This document shows, piece after piece, positions 26,152 through 34,668 of a DNA stretch of 64,000 nucleotides. A program made the position numbers and the translations under genes. This DNA is from Nocardia fusca NBRC 14340. Lineage in GTDB: Bacteria > Actinomycetota > Actinomycetes > Mycobacteriales > Mycobacteriaceae. Under the pieces are notes generated by a model that saw only the letters and a list, made by a program, of their open reading frames with translations, made no database searches and was not told the origin of the DNA. Each line of letters begins with the position of its first letter. The stretch's first letter is position 1. The stretch is from assembly GCF_001618425.1 (NCBI RefSeq), contig NZ_BDCU01000038.1:1-64000 (forward strand). The letters run 5' to 3'.

Positions 26152-26886
26152 ATGAGGATTTCCGTTATCGGCGCCGGAGCCATCGGCGGCAATATCGCAC
26201 GCCGGCTCAGCGAGGCCGGACACGACGTACTGGTCGCGGACGCCCGTGGGCCGGAGGCCGTCGCCACAGGCGTCCGTGAGGCGGGCGCTCGCGCCGTCGA
26301 CCTGGAAGCCGCAACCCACGACAGGGACGTCATCATCCTGTCGATCCCGTTCGCGAAGCAGCCCGAGCTCACCGACGTCCTCGCCGGAGTTTCCGGCGAT
26401 ACGGTGATCGTCGACACGTCGAACTACTATCCCGGCATGAACGGCCACGTCGAGGCGGTGGACAACGGGCAGGTCGAGAGCGTGTGGAGCGCGGAGCAGC
26501 TCGGCAAACCGATCGTGAAGGCATGGAACGCCGCGCTCGCGGGGACACAGCAGACCAAGGGAGTACCCGCCGGAACCCCCGGCCGCATCGCCATCCCCGT
26601 TGCCGCCGACTCGGAACGAGCGCGCCGGACCGTCATGCAGCTTGTCGACGACACGGGCTTCGACCCCGTCGATGCCGGTGTTCTGGCCGAATCGTGGCGG
26701 CAGCAGCCGGGTACGCCTGCCTACTGCACGGAACTGGATGCCGCGGAGTTGCGGCGGGCCCTGGCAACGGCCGACAAGGACGAAGCGCCCCGTACTCGTG
26801 ACCGACTCGGGGAGCAATTCGCGAGCCTCACCGCGGCACCCTCGCTGGACGAGACCGTCGCGATCAATCGCGCCGCACACCACTGA
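26152..26886 (+). CDS. NAD(P)-binding oxidoreductase, COG2085 / F420-NADP reductase-like (paralogue 3)
   Basis: This 244-residue protein (MRISVIGAGAIGGNIARRLS, ADARGPEAV, DTSNYYPGMNGHVEAV, WSAEQLGKPIVKAWNAAL, SWRQQPGTPAYCTELD) is a tandem paralogue of the preceding gene, 34 nt downstream. AAGGAA lies before the ATG at 26152. The phosphate-loop sequence ADARGPE differs from the NSRGPE of paralogues 1, 2 and 4, which could alter cofactor preference. A strong hairpin at 26899-26937 ends the two-gene unit. Confidence 0.85.
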   Translation: MRISVIGAGAIGGNIARRLSEAGHDVLVADARGPEAVATGVREAGARAVDLEAATHDRDVIILSIPFAKQPELTDVLAGVSGDTVIVDTSNYYPGMNGHVEAVDNGQVESVWSAEQLGKPIVKAWNAALAGTQQTKGVPAGTPGRIAIPVAADSERARRTVMQLVDDTGFDPVDAGVLAESWRQQPGTPAYCTELDAAELRRALATADKDEAPRTRDRLGEQFASLTAAPSLDETVAINRAAHH

Positions 26887-26898
26887 CCCAACGCCCAC

Positions 26899-26937
26899 GG
26901 GTCGCCGACGTCTCCTATCCGCGGAGGTCGGCGACCC
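26899..26937 (+). terminator. terminator stem-loop
   Basis: GGGTCGCCGAC (26899-26909) pairs with GTCGGCGACCC (26927-26937), and CTCC/GGAG extends the pairing inside the loop. It lies 12 nt after the COG2085 gene and 75 nt from the end of the convergent LLM oxidoreductase gene, so it may serve both. Confidence 0.75.
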
Positions 26938-27012
26938 GCAACGGTGTTGCCCTCTCGCGCGGTTACCTCCACGCCGGCGAATGGCAAGCCGAGCGCTGAC
27001 CACCCGTGCAAT

Positions 27013-27912
27013 TTACAGCTGCAACGCCGAGGCGAGTTCACGGAGCGCGGGGAGCGGATCGGTCAGCGGCGTGTCCACCAAGACCTGCACGACGACATGA
27101 TCCGCTCCTGCGTCGAGATGCGCGGTGAGCGCAGCGGCCGCGTCGTCGGCAGAACCCATGCCGACCAGTGCGCGAGCCAGCCGGTTCGATCCACCGGTGA
27201 CCAGGTCGAACTCGTCGAAACCTTGACGCAGCCACGAGTTCCGGTAGTTCGGCAGCGTCGAGTACATCGTGAGATGTTCGTGCGCACGCCGAAGTTGATC
27301 GTCCGTTTCACCGCCGATCGCCACGGCTTGTTCGGTGACGATCCACCGATCGCCGCCGAGGATCGAGCGGGTCACCTGTGTCTGTTGGGGTGTCACCAGA
27401 TAGGGATGGGCGCCGTCGGCGTGTTCGCCGGACAGTTCGATCATCTTCGGTCCCAAGGCGGCCAGCAGGCGTAGCGGCCCGGCGCCGGGCTCGATCTCCA
27501 GGGGCAGTGCGTCCATGTGCTCGAGATACGTCCGCATCGTCGCCAGCGGCTTGCGATACGCGCCCCGTCCCAGCTGTTCGACGAACGGGCCGTGGCTGAC
27601 ACCCAGACCGAGCACGAACCGTCCTGGGTACAGGGCGCTGAGGATGCGGCCACCGGATTCCGCCGCTGTCGGTATCCGGACATGGATATTGGCGATGCCG
27701 GTGCCGACGACCAGCCGGTCGGTGGCCGCGAGAAAGGCCGCCGATTCCACCAGCGCGTCTTTACCGCCGCCCTCGGGCATGAACAGCGAACCGAACCCCA
27801 GCGCTTCGATATCGCGGGCGATGTCCTGCGCCGCACGTATCGGCCATGCCTCGCTGTTCCACCAGACGCCGACCTTGGACGGAAACTTCACACCGGCAGC
27901 TCGATCGGACAT
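27013..27912 (-). CDS. LLM-class oxidoreductase, probably F420-dependent
   Basis: This 299-residue single-domain luciferase-like TIM-barrel protein has KFPSKVGVWWNSEAWP, IEALGFGSLFMPEGGG, LYPGRFVLGLGVSHGPFVEQ and LAALGPKMIELSGEHADGAHPYLV. The last motifs are typical of the F420-dependent LLM subgroup in actinomycetes, as opposed to FMN monooxygenases. Its reaction would be hydride transfer from F420H2 to, or from, an unsaturated or hydroxylated substrate. The ribosome site is weak. It stands at the left end of the catabolic island, convergent with the COG2085 pair. If those enzymes make F420H2, the neighbourhood would be functionally linked; that is inference. Confidence 0.85.
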   Translation of the reverse strand: MSDRAAGVKFPSKVGVWWNSEAWPIRAAQDIARDIEALGFGSLFMPEGGGKDALVESAAFLAATDRLVVGTGIANIHVRIPTAAESGGRILSALYPGRFVLGLGVSHGPFVEQLGRGAYRKPLATMRTYLEHMDALPLEIEPGAGPLRLLAALGPKMIELSGEHADGAHPYLVTPQQTQVTRSILGGDRWIVTEQAVAIGGETDDQLRRAHEHLTMYSTLPNYRNSWLRQGFDEFDLVTGGSNRLARALVGMGSADDAAAALTAHLDAGADHVVVQVLVDTPLTDPLPALRELASALQL

Positions 27913-28047
27913 AATTCTTGACCTACTCTCCAGGGTCGTCGGTTATGTTGCCTACAGCGAAGTAGCGCCTCCGGTGCACACCACGGCGACCGGGGCGCTG
28001 GCTCGATCACCGATCACGAGGGACCGGCACTTTTATCGGATAGCGGC

Positions 28048-28458
28048 CTACTCGTCCTGGGCGGGCGTGAAGACCGGGACGTACTCGTCGGTTTCCGCCG
28101 GCCCGGACTCGAGGAACACCGCGCGGACTCGTAGTCCCGCAGCCAGGGTATCGCGCTCGATATCGACGAGCTGGGTCCACCACCACGGCCCCTCATCGAG
28201 CTCGACAACACCGATCGTGAGCTCGACCGGGGTATCCGAACCGCCGCCCCGCCGGGGGACGAACGCCCACGATACGACCCGGCCGCGACCCGAAGCTTCC
28301 ACCCATTCCAGATCGGTGTTGCCCACGCTGTCCTGTACTGCGGACGGGGTCAGGACCTGGCCGGTTTCCGTGGACCGGCGCAACAGGAAGACTCCTCGCG
28401 CTGCTCCGTCGAAGAACTCCGCGGTGGCGGCATCGCGGACAACAGGCTGAATGTTCAT
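28048..28458 (-). CDS. DUF35 OB-fold acyl-CoA-associated protein, partner of the thiolase homologue
   Basis: This 136-residue DUF35 protein starts MNIQPVVRDAATAEFFDGAA and contains LLRRS, SGRGRVVSWAFV, the VVELDEGPWW strand and GLRVRAVFLE. DUF35 proteins pair with thiolase-like or Ltp-type enzymes and form complexes that position acyl-CoA substrates (the ChsH2-Ltp2 case in steroid side-chain degradation is established). The usual rubredoxin-like zinc cysteines are not visible, only LLRRSTETG in their place. The frame also opens with GTG at 28503, overlapping the stop of the thiolase gene (GTGA), so coupling from that start is possible. I favour 28458 on family length. Confidence 0.75.
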   Translation of the reverse strand: MNIQPVVRDAATAEFFDGAARGVFLLRRSTETGQVLTPSAVQDSVGNTDLEWVEASGRGRVVSWAFVPRRGGGSDTPVELTIGVVELDEGPWWWTQLVDIERDTLAAGLRVRAVFLESGPAETDEYVPVFTPAQDE

Positions 28459-28499
28459 AGATGTGGGAGTCCCTCCGCTTATTCCCGACCCGGCCAGGC

Positions 28500-29666
28500 T
28501 CACGAGCCCAGGATCAAGGTCGAGTGGTGGTCGAGAATTCCCCCGTTACCCGAAACCAGGACGAGCTCGTGCTGTTCCACCTGCCGGGCACCTGCCTGCC
28601 CGCGCGCCTGCAGGATGGCCTCGGACAGCGGGGTCATACCCCACATGTAGTACGAGGAGAGCTGTCCCCCACCGGTATTCATCTTCAGTTTTCCTTCCGG
28701 GCCGATATTTCCCGGCGTCGCCACGAACTCGCCTCCTTCACCCTTGGCGCAGAACCCGTAATCTTCGAGACTGACCAGAGCGGTGTAGGTGTAGCAGTCG
28801 TAGAGTTCGGCGATATCGATGTCGTCGACGGTGACACCGGCCATCGACATCGCCGCCGGTCCGGAGCGTGCCGCGCCGGTCACCAACCCGAAGTCGTCGT
28901 TACGACGCAATTTCGCGCCCGGATGACTTTGTGCCCATCCGAGAACGCGGACCGGCGGCTGCACCAGGTCGCGGGCACGTTCGGCGGTGGTCACCACCAC
29001 GGCGACACCACCGTTCGATACCAGGCAGCAATCGTAGAGGTGAAACGGATCGCTGATGATGCGGGATTGCTGGTGGTCGGCAAGGGTGATGGGGGTACGC
29101 ATCTGCGCCAGCGGATTGAGCACAGCCCAGTCGCGCTGGGCGACGGCGATGGCAGCCAGCTGTTCGGAAGTCGTCCCGTATTCGAGCATATGGCGTCGCG
29201 CGGCCAGCGAGTACAGCACGTTCGGGGTTACGGCGCCCGTAGACCGCTGGAGCCCCGCCCATCCGGAGGGCGTCCGATGACCATCCGAATAGGCCCGGCC
29301 CGCCCCGGCCCCTTCCACGAGGGGAGCATCACCGAACACGCACACGATGACTTCGGCCATCCCGGCCTGCACCGCCATCGAGGCGTACTGGACCATCGCG
29401 CCGGCGGTGGAGCCGAATGCCTGCATCTGGGTCAGCACCGCAAGGTCACGCAGGCCCAGGTCGACCTGCAACTCCAGACCGACATCGTTGGTCACGCCGC
29501 CCGAGACCAGTAAACCGTCGACATCCGGCAGGCGCAGACCGGCGTCGGCCACGGCCAGCCGGGTAGCCTCGGCGGCGAACCGGCGGGCACTTTTGCCGTA
29601 GACCTTTCCCATCGCGGTCATTCCTAGACCGGCAATCACCGGCGAGCGCATGGCACTTCGTTTCAT
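28500..29666 (-). CDS. thiolase-fold lipid-transfer/aldolase-like protein (Ltp2/SCP-x type)
   Basis: This 388-residue thiolase-superfamily protein (VIAGLGMTAMGKVYGKSA, LAVADAGLRLPDVDGLL, AELYDCYTYTALVSLEDYGF, VSGNGGILDHHSTLILGS) belongs to the non-classical SCP-x/Ltp group. The nucleophilic cysteine of true thiolases is absent: the segment reads QAFGSTAGAM, with Ser at about 86. Proteins of this type with a DUF35 partner act as retro-aldol lyases on beta-hydroxyacyl-CoAs rather than as thiolases, as Ltp2 does. The start overlaps the stop of the upstream crotonase (ATGA), so crotonase, aldolase-like protein and DUF35 are translationally linked. They could hydrate an enoyl-CoA and then cleave the product. 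Confidence 0.85.
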   Translation of the reverse strand: MKRSAMRSPVIAGLGMTAMGKVYGKSARRFAAEATRLAVADAGLRLPDVDGLLVSGGVTNDVGLELQVDLGLRDLAVLTQMQAFGSTAGAMVQYASMAVQAGMAEVIVCVFGDAPLVEGAGAGRAYSDGHRTPSGWAGLQRSTGAVTPNVLYSLAARRHMLEYGTTSEQLAAIAVAQRDWAVLNPLAQMRTPITLADHQQSRIISDPFHLYDCCLVSNGGVAVVVTTAERARDLVQPPVRVLGWAQSHPGAKLRRNDDFGLVTGAARSGPAAMSMAGVTVDDIDIAELYDCYTYTALVSLEDYGFCAKGEGGEFVATPGNIGPEGKLKMNTGGGQLSSYYMWGMTPLSEAILQARGQAGARQVEQHELVLVSGNGGILDHHSTLILGS

Positions 29667-30478
29667 TGTCCTGTCCAGTTCGGTGTCCGCTTCTCGACGA
29701 AGGCCCGCAGGCCCTCCTGCGCGTCTTGCGAATGCCGGACCCGTCCCGCTTCGAAGCGGTTGCGCGCCCAGTCCGCGGCCTCGCGCTCGACACCTCCGTC
29801 GGTGATGCCGCCCGCGATACGTTTGGTGGCCTGCACCGCGAGCGGGGCGTTGGCGGCGATGGCATCGGCGAGCTCGAGTGCTGAGGAAAGGACCCGGGCC
29901 TGCGGTACGACCTGGGTGACCAGCCCCAGCTCCGCAGCCCGCGCGGCCGAGATCGGCTCGCCGGTGAAGGCCATCGCCAAGGCGACTTTGCGCGGAATCT
30001 GCTGCGCCAGCCGGAACGCACCACCGGCGGCGGCCACCAGTCCGCGGCGTACTTCGGGCAGGCCGAACTCGGCGGTATCGGCTGCGACGACCAGATCGCT
30101 GGCCAGTGCCAGTTCGGTGCCGCCGCCGAGCGCGAAACCGTTGACCGCGGCGATGGTGGGCTTGCTGACGGGGTGATCGACATACCCGGCGAAACCCCAG
30201 CGAGCACGGGCGCCCGCGGGGTGGATATCTTCCCCGGCGGCCAGAGCCTTGAGATCTGCCCCCGCACAGAATGCCCGATTGCCCGCCCCGGTGAGGACAA
30301 TCGCTCGCACCGCCGGATCGCTCTCGGCGGTCTCGAGCGCCCCGCCGATCGATTCGGCAACCATCCGGTTGATGCTGTTGCGGGCTCGCGGCCGGTTGAT
30401 CGTGATCAGCAGGACATTGCCGCGCAGTTGCGTCAGGACCGGCTCGGTGTGCAGGTCGTGAGCTTCTCCGGTTGTCAT
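29663..30478 (-). CDS. enoyl-CoA hydratase/isomerase family protein (crotonase)
   Basis: This 271-residue crotonase carries VLLITINRPRARNSINRM, the oxyanion-hole motif GAGNRAFCAGADLKAL and AAVNGFALGGGTELALASDL. A glutamate in the GLPEVRRGLVAAAG helix matches the catalytic Glu of hydratases (ELGLPE pattern); the second Glu position (GTELALA) is also present. Hydratase activity is therefore likely. The ATG at 30478 has GAGG 7 nt upstream; the longer frame to 30661 runs through the operator. It is the first gene of the crotonase-Ltp-DUF35 operon. Operator site C sits 131 nt upstream. Confidence 0.88.
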   Translation of the reverse strand: MTTGEAHDLHTEPVLTQLRGNVLLITINRPRARNSINRMVAESIGGALETAESDPAVRAIVLTGAGNRAFCAGADLKALAAGEDIHPAGARARWGFAGYVDHPVSKPTIAAVNGFALGGGTELALASDLVVAADTAEFGLPEVRRGLVAAAGGAFRLAQQIPRKVALAMAFTGEPISAARAAELGLVTQVVPQARVLSSALELADAIAANAPLAVQATKRIAGGITDGGVEREAADWARNRFEAGRVRHSQDAQEGLRAFVEKRTPNWTGQ

Positions 30479-30605
30479 GGTTTGCCTCACTGCTATCGGA
30501 CTCGGGACGGTCGTCGGGGGAGGCATGAACGCTTGCTCATCGGGCACCTCGTTCTTGCTGTCGAGCGGTTGACTCCTCGAAATCCAGTCGTCAACAGGAC
30601 TCCGG

Positions 30606-30640
30606 ATATACTGACATATATAGTCCATATTAGGAAGTAG
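30606..30640 (-). promoter_or_regulatory. conserved island operator, site C
   Basis: On the minus strand the core TGGAC-TATATAT-GTCAGTAT occupies 30629-30610, preceded by CTTCCTAATA. It is 131 nt before the crotonase gene of the Ltp operon. Confidence 0.85.
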
Positions 30641-30954
30641 GCGAGTCATCGCCCCGAGCACGCCGGGTCACGCCCGTCACGAACCCTGCGACCGCCCCGG
30701 GACACACCTCGAACCGGGCCGGATTCACCGGACCGCTGGTACTCGGCGAGAATTCGCCCTCATCCAGCGCCGCGACCGTCCCACCGACGGTGGTCACACT
30801 AGTCTCGAAGCGCCGACCCCAGTTGGCCGCGAAACTTGCGCAAGAATATAGAAACAATAATACTGACTACTGTCGTCCATATATAAGACCCAGGTCTGAT
30901 CACAGTGAGCCTTTGCCCGACAGGACCTCACTCCCCATACACGGAGGTATGAAC
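30641..30954. other. divergent intergenic region between two operator sites
   Basis: Apart from operators C and F this region has no convincing gene. A 75-codon minus frame (30630-30857) lacks a ribosome site and resembles nothing I know. Confidence 0.5.
30855..30886 (-). promoter_or_regulatory. conserved island operator, site F
   Basis: The core TGGAC-GACAGTA-GTCAGTAT lies on the minus strand at 30879-30860. It is 75 nt upstream of the plus-strand SDR gene, and is inverted relative to it. It keeps the exact spacing of the other sites but lacks the TTCC flank. Confidence 0.75.
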
Positions 30955-31710
30955 ATGCAGGTGTCCCTCGAAGGGAAAATCGCGCTGGTGACCGGATCGG
31001 GCCAGGGCATCGGCGCCGCAATCGCCACTCAGCTGGCAAATTCCGGCGCCCACGTGGCGGTCTGCGATCTTCACAGCGACCGCGCCGATGCCGTCGCACG
31101 GGGCCTGTCGGAACAGGGGTTGCACGCCCACGAGTTCACCTGCGATGTCACCTCGCCCGAAGAGGTCGCGGCACTGACCCAGGCTGTCACGACCACCCTC
31201 GGTCCCGTCGATATCCTGGTGAACAACGTGGGATGGGCAGGTGATGACCCGTTCGTCTCGCTCGGCGTCGAGCAGATCCGCAATCTCGTCGATGTCAATC
31301 TCATGTCGACGATATTCGTCTGCCACGAAGTCGGCGCCGGCATGCTCGAACGCGGCTCCGGACGAATCATCAACATCGCCAGCGACGCCGGCCGGGTCGG
31401 TAGCGGCGGACAGGCCGTCTACGCCGCCACGAAGGGCGGCGTCATCGCTTTCACCAAATCACTGGCCCGGGAGTGGGCCAAGCGCGGCATCACCGCGAAC
31501 TGCGTCTCCCCCGGCGCCACCGATACCCCGCTGTGGGCCGACGATACCTCCGACCGCATCAAATCCATGTTGCTGTCGACCATCCCCCTCAAACGAGTCG
31601 GCCGGACCGAAGAAATCGCCACTGCGGTCACCTTCCTCGTCTCCGACAAGGCCGATTACATCACCGGTCAGGTACTCAGCGTCAGCGGTGGCCTGACCAT
31701 GGTCGATTAG
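30955..31710 (+). CDS. short-chain dehydrogenase/reductase (SDR)
   Basis: This 251-residue classical SDR has IALVTGSGQGIGAAIA for NAD(P), CDLHSDRADAV (an acidic residue after strand 2, suggesting NAD), NNVGWAG, and the catalytic Ser/Tyr/Lys in NIASDAGRVG and YAATKGG. SPGATDTPLWAD and VSGGLTMVD complete the family picture. GGAGG is 7 nt before the ATG at 30955. A 20-bp terminator hairpin follows, so it is probably monocistronic. Operator F lies 75 nt upstream. The likely role is oxidation of a beta-hydroxyacyl-CoA or an alcohol in the island pathway; the substrate is unknown. Confidence 0.9.
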   Translation: MQVSLEGKIALVTGSGQGIGAAIATQLANSGAHVAVCDLHSDRADAVARGLSEQGLHAHEFTCDVTSPEEVAALTQAVTTTLGPVDILVNNVGWAGDDPFVSLGVEQIRNLVDVNLMSTIFVCHEVGAGMLERGSGRIINIASDAGRVGSGGQAVYAATKGGVIAFTKSLAREWAKRGITANCVSPGATDTPLWADDTSDRIKSMLLSTIPLKRVGRTEEIATAVTFLVSDKADYITGQVLSVSGGLTMVD

Positions 31711-31741
31711 CGGCGGCGAGCTCGCCGGCCGGAGCGGTGCG

Positions 31742-31798
31742 CCCGTCCGGTACGGCTCTGTCGCGACAGCGTCTTGCCACAGAGCCGTACCGGACGGG
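31742..31798 (+). terminator. strong terminator, perfect 20-bp stem
   Basis: Positions 31742-31761 pair perfectly with 31779-31798 across a 17-nt loop. It lies 31 nt after the SDR gene and before the convergent minus-strand operon end at 31887. It probably works in both directions. Confidence 0.85.
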
Positions 31799-31886
31799 GG
31801 CCGGTCGGGGGGAGTCCGGCGTGACGACACTTGTCCGGGCGCGGCCTGTGATGCACCGTCACACCTCAGTACCTATCGCTGGAGCA

Positions 31887-32327
31887 CTATCCCGAGGCAA
31901 GCGGCGCCTGGCCGACCTGCTCGGGCTCGAAGGTCTTCACCAGCACTCTCTTGGAGATCAGCCACGTGGAGTCGACTTTTCTGTATTCGTCCTCGTACTG
32001 AACGTTGAACCGCAGCCGAGGGCCGCCGCCTGCGTGCTGCACGTCGCAGATGCCGAACGCGACACCCGTGGCGTGGGTTTCGGACAGGACGGTGATCACG
32101 TGGTTGGTCATGTGGTGAACGACGTGTTCCACCATGTCCACCAATTCGTCGCCGTACGCCGCAATGGCCTCGCGCCCTACGTGGAGACCGAAATCGACCT
32201 GGCGTTCATCCAAAAAGCAATCCTCCGTGAACACTTCGGCCGCCCACCGCGCGGGCTCACCCGTATCGAGGAGAAGGGCGTAGCGCTGGTTCAGCTCGGC
32301 AATGGCATATTTGTCTTCGAGGGACAT
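31887..32327 (-). CDS. SnoaL-like/NTF2-fold protein, copy 1
   Basis: This 146-residue cone-shaped NTF2-fold protein has DKYAIAELNQRYALLLDTG, WAAEVFTEDCFLDE, HHMTNHVITVLSE and WLISKRVLVKTFEPE. Such proteins act as dehydratases, isomerases or cyclases on ring compounds, or as small hydrolase-like helpers. AAAGG precedes the ATG. It lies 43 nt downstream of a mycofactocin-type SDR gene and is the last gene of a long minus-strand run. A second NTF2-fold gene beside a similar SDR occurs at 54826-56369, so this pairing is recurrent. The substrate is unknown. Confidence 0.85.
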   Translation of the reverse strand: MSLEDKYAIAELNQRYALLLDTGEPARWAAEVFTEDCFLDERQVDFGLHVGREAIAAYGDELVDMVEHVVHHMTNHVITVLSETHATGVAFGICDVQHAGGGPRLRFNVQYEDEYRKVDSTWLISKRVLVKTFEPEQVGQAPLASG

Positions 32328-32369
32328 CAGTGCGGACCTTTCATCAGCCGGTTCTGCGCCGTCGGCCGG

Positions 32370-33218
32370 TCACCGGTGCGGAATCTTGTTGGGGGCCATT
32401 GCTCCCGCGTCGAGCACATGGGTGGTGCCGGTGACGTAGCGAGCGTCATCGGAGGCGAGGTAGACCACCGCATTGCTGACGTCGACCGGTTCGATCCAGG
32501 GCACGCGCAAGCCCTGCAACTGAACAAAAACTTCTTCCACCTCGGCTCGCGTCGGGTTCGCCACGTGGGGAAGAAAGACATTGTGGACCACCGGGTTGTT
32601 GATCATCGGTGTGTCGACGTTACCGGGGTGCAGTGAATTGACCCGAATGTTGTGCGGAGCGAGCTCGACCGCGAGCGCCCGCATGAGACCGGTGACGCCA
32701 TGCTTCGAGGCCGTGTAGTGAGAGAGATCGGCGTAAGCGATCAGACCGGCAAGGGAGCTGGTGAGGACGATCGAGCCGCCCTGCTTCCGCTCGATCATCG
32801 ACGGCACCGCCGCCCGGACGGTCTTCCAGGTACCGGTGAGGTTGACGTCGATCATCTCCTGCCATTGCTGTTCGGACATCTCCCAGGAGGGCGCGAAACC
32901 GGTGATGCCGGCATTGGCGACGACGATATCGATCCCACCGAGCTCCGCGACCGCCTCGGCGACAACGGCCTGGAGCCCGGCCAGATCCCGGGTATCGCAC
33001 TGCCGATGGATGATCCGGCGGCCCGTCTCCCTCGCCAGTTCGGCGGTGTGCACCAGATCCTCATAGGTAGGCAGCGCATAGGGCACGGTCTCCACCGGTG
33101 CGCAGATATCTATCGCCACCACATCGGCGCCTTCCTCGGCAAGCCGCAGGACATGCGACCGTCCTTGGCCGCGGGCGGCACCGGTCACCAGCGCGACCTT
33201 GTTCTCGAGACGTCCCAT
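32370..33218 (-). CDS. mycofactocin-type SDR oxidoreductase
   Basis: This 282-residue SDR begins KVALVTGAARGQGRSHVLRL and EGADVVAIDIC. It has the roughly 10-residue insertion after strand 2 (APVETVPYALPTYEDL) that marks the mycofactocin-coupled subgroup, whose NAD is thought to stay bound and to be re-oxidised by mycofactocin. Catalytic parts are ANAGITGF, LTSSLAGLI, YTASKHG and HPGNVDTPM. AAGGAGG precedes the ATG. It should oxidise an alcohol group. It lies in a run with a transporter, another SDR and crotonase-type genes. No mycofactocin synthesis genes are in the window. Confidence 0.9.
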   Translation of the reverse strand: MGRLENKVALVTGAARGQGRSHVLRLAEEGADVVAIDICAPVETVPYALPTYEDLVHTAELARETGRRIIHRQCDTRDLAGLQAVVAEAVAELGGIDIVVANAGITGFAPSWEMSEQQWQEMIDVNLTGTWKTVRAAVPSMIERKQGGSIVLTSSLAGLIAYADLSHYTASKHGVTGLMRALAVELAPHNIRVNSLHPGNVDTPMINNPVVHNVFLPHVANPTRAEVEEVFVQLQGLRVPWIEPVDVSNAVVYLASDDARYVTGTTHVLDAGAMAPNKIPHR

Positions 33219-33291
33219 GATGGTCCTCCTTGTTCGATGTACCGGCGGATACCGGCGATGACTGGTTGCCGACCGGGCGCCGGACCAGCTC

Positions 33292-34668
33292 TTATGCCGA
33301 TTCGAGGGGGCGGCTCGCGGTCTCCGGGACCCGCAAGGTCGTCAGCAGCACCACCACGGCAACAGCCATCAGATAGAAGGCAGGCGCGTAGGTGGTTCCC
33401 GTCTGCGCGACCAGGAATGTCGAGACGTACGCCGCGGTACCGCCGATCAGCCCGAAGACGTTGTAGCTGATGCCGAACGCCGTGTATCTGATGCTGGTGG
33501 GGAAACGCTCCAGCGCGGCGGTGACGTATACGGCCTGTCCGGCAGAGACCGGTATCGCGAGCAATATCAGCGCGGCCACGGCCGCGAGGAAGTTGCCGGT
33601 GTCGAGCAGCAGGAAGCTCGGGTAGGTGAAAACGATCAAGCCGAGTGCGGCGGAGACGAGGACGCGCCGGCGGCCGTACCTGTCGGACAGGATGCCCATC
33701 GGCGGCCCCAGGACGACGATGGCCGCGCCGCCGGCGCAGATCGCCAGGAGACCGTCGCCGGAGTCGAAGCCGAGTTCGCTGGTCAACAGCGTCGGCATGT
33801 AGATCATCATGATGTAGTAGCCGAGAAAGGCACCCGCACCGAGCAGCCCGGTCACCGCCATCCGGCGGTACATGGAGGCCTTTCCGAGCACCTCGGGAAG
33901 CGGGCTCCGGAAAGTGGCCTCGGCTTTCCGTGCGAGTTGGAACGCCGGGGATTCGTCGAGCTTCACCCGGATGTAGAGCCCCACCAGGCCGAGCGGCAGG
34001 GCGAGCAGGAACGGAATGCGCCAGCCCCAGCTGTTCAGCGATTCGGTGGTCAGGAGCGCCGCGAGCAGCGCGGCGGTGAGCAGACCGGCCAGGGTCGCGC
34101 AGGTGATCGACACCCCGATCCAGCTCACGAAGTAGCCGCGCCGGTGATTCGGTGCGGATTCGGCGACGAAGATCGTCGCGCCCGGAAGCTCACCGCCCGC
34201 CGAAACACCCTGGAGGACACGCAGAACCACCAGCAGCAGCGGTGCCAGTACGCCGATCGTCTCGTAGCTCGGCAGCAATCCGATGGCGGCCGTGCTGACC
34301 GACATCAAGAGGATGACCGAGACCAGGGTGGTCTGCCGTCCGATCTTGTCCCCGAATCGACCCCACACCAGGCCACCCAGCGGCCGTGCGACGAACGCGA
34401 GGGCGAAGATGCCCAGTGTGCTCAGCAGCCCGCTCACCCGGTCCGTCGCCGAGAAGAAGGTGCTCGCGATGGCAGGGGTCAGGGCGGCGTACACGGCGAA
34501 GTCGTAGTACTCGACGAAGGACCCCGCACAGCTCGCGACCACGGCGCGACGGAGCATTGATGGGCTGATATCGGTCTCGGCGTCGTGCCCGGTGGGAGTT
34601 CCCGGCGTTTCCGCTCGGGACACACCGGTCTCGCTACCCGTCTTCTCGGTCGTCACACCGTTGTCCAA
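33292..34668 (-). CDS. MHS-family major facilitator transporter
   Basis: This inner-membrane 12-helix proton symporter of the metabolite:H+ symporter family (ProP/KgtP/ShiA group) has about 458 residues. Signatures are SFVEYYDFAVYAALTPAI, FVARPLGGLVWGRFGDKIGR, VLRVLQGVSAGGELPGA, a WGWRIPFLLALPLGLVGLYI segment and a second-half GILSDRYGRRRVL. Members import organic acids or osmolytes. It overlaps the end of the upstream SDR gene (start 34668 against stop 34653), so it is co-translated with the catabolic operon and probably imports the pathway substrate or a related acid. A distinct MHS transporter occurs at 59736. Confidence 0.9.
   Translation of the reverse strand: MDNGVTTEKTGSETGVSRAETPGTPTGHDAETDISPSMLRRAVVASCAGSFVEYYDFAVYAALTPAIASTFFSATDRVSGLLSTLGIFALAFVARPLGGLVWGRFGDKIGRQTTLVSVILLMSVSTAAIGLLPSYETIGVLAPLLLVVLRVLQGVSAGGELPGATIFVAESAPNHRRGYFVSWIGVSITCATLAGLLTAALLAALLTTESLNSWGWRIPFLLALPLGLVGLYIRVKLDESPAFQLARKAEATFRSPLPEVLGKASMYRRMAVTGLLGAGAFLGYYIMMIYMPTLLTSELGFDSGDGLLAICAGGAAIVVLGPPMGILSDRYGRRRVLVSAALGLIVFTYPSFLLLDTGNFLAAVAALILLAIPVSAGQAVYVTAALERFPTSIRYTAFGISYNVFGLIGGTAAYVSTFLVAQTGTTYAPAFYLMAVAVVVLLTTLRVPETASRPLESA

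Noticed and set aside
30606..30640. island operator read purely as a sigma-70 promoter
   Set aside because: A -10-like TATRNT is present, but TTGGAC is only about 12 nt away from it, and the N7 spacing and dyad fit a protein-binding site better.
30630..30857. possible 75-residue gene in the divergent control region
   Set aside because: There is no ribosome site and no family, and it lies between operator sites C and F.
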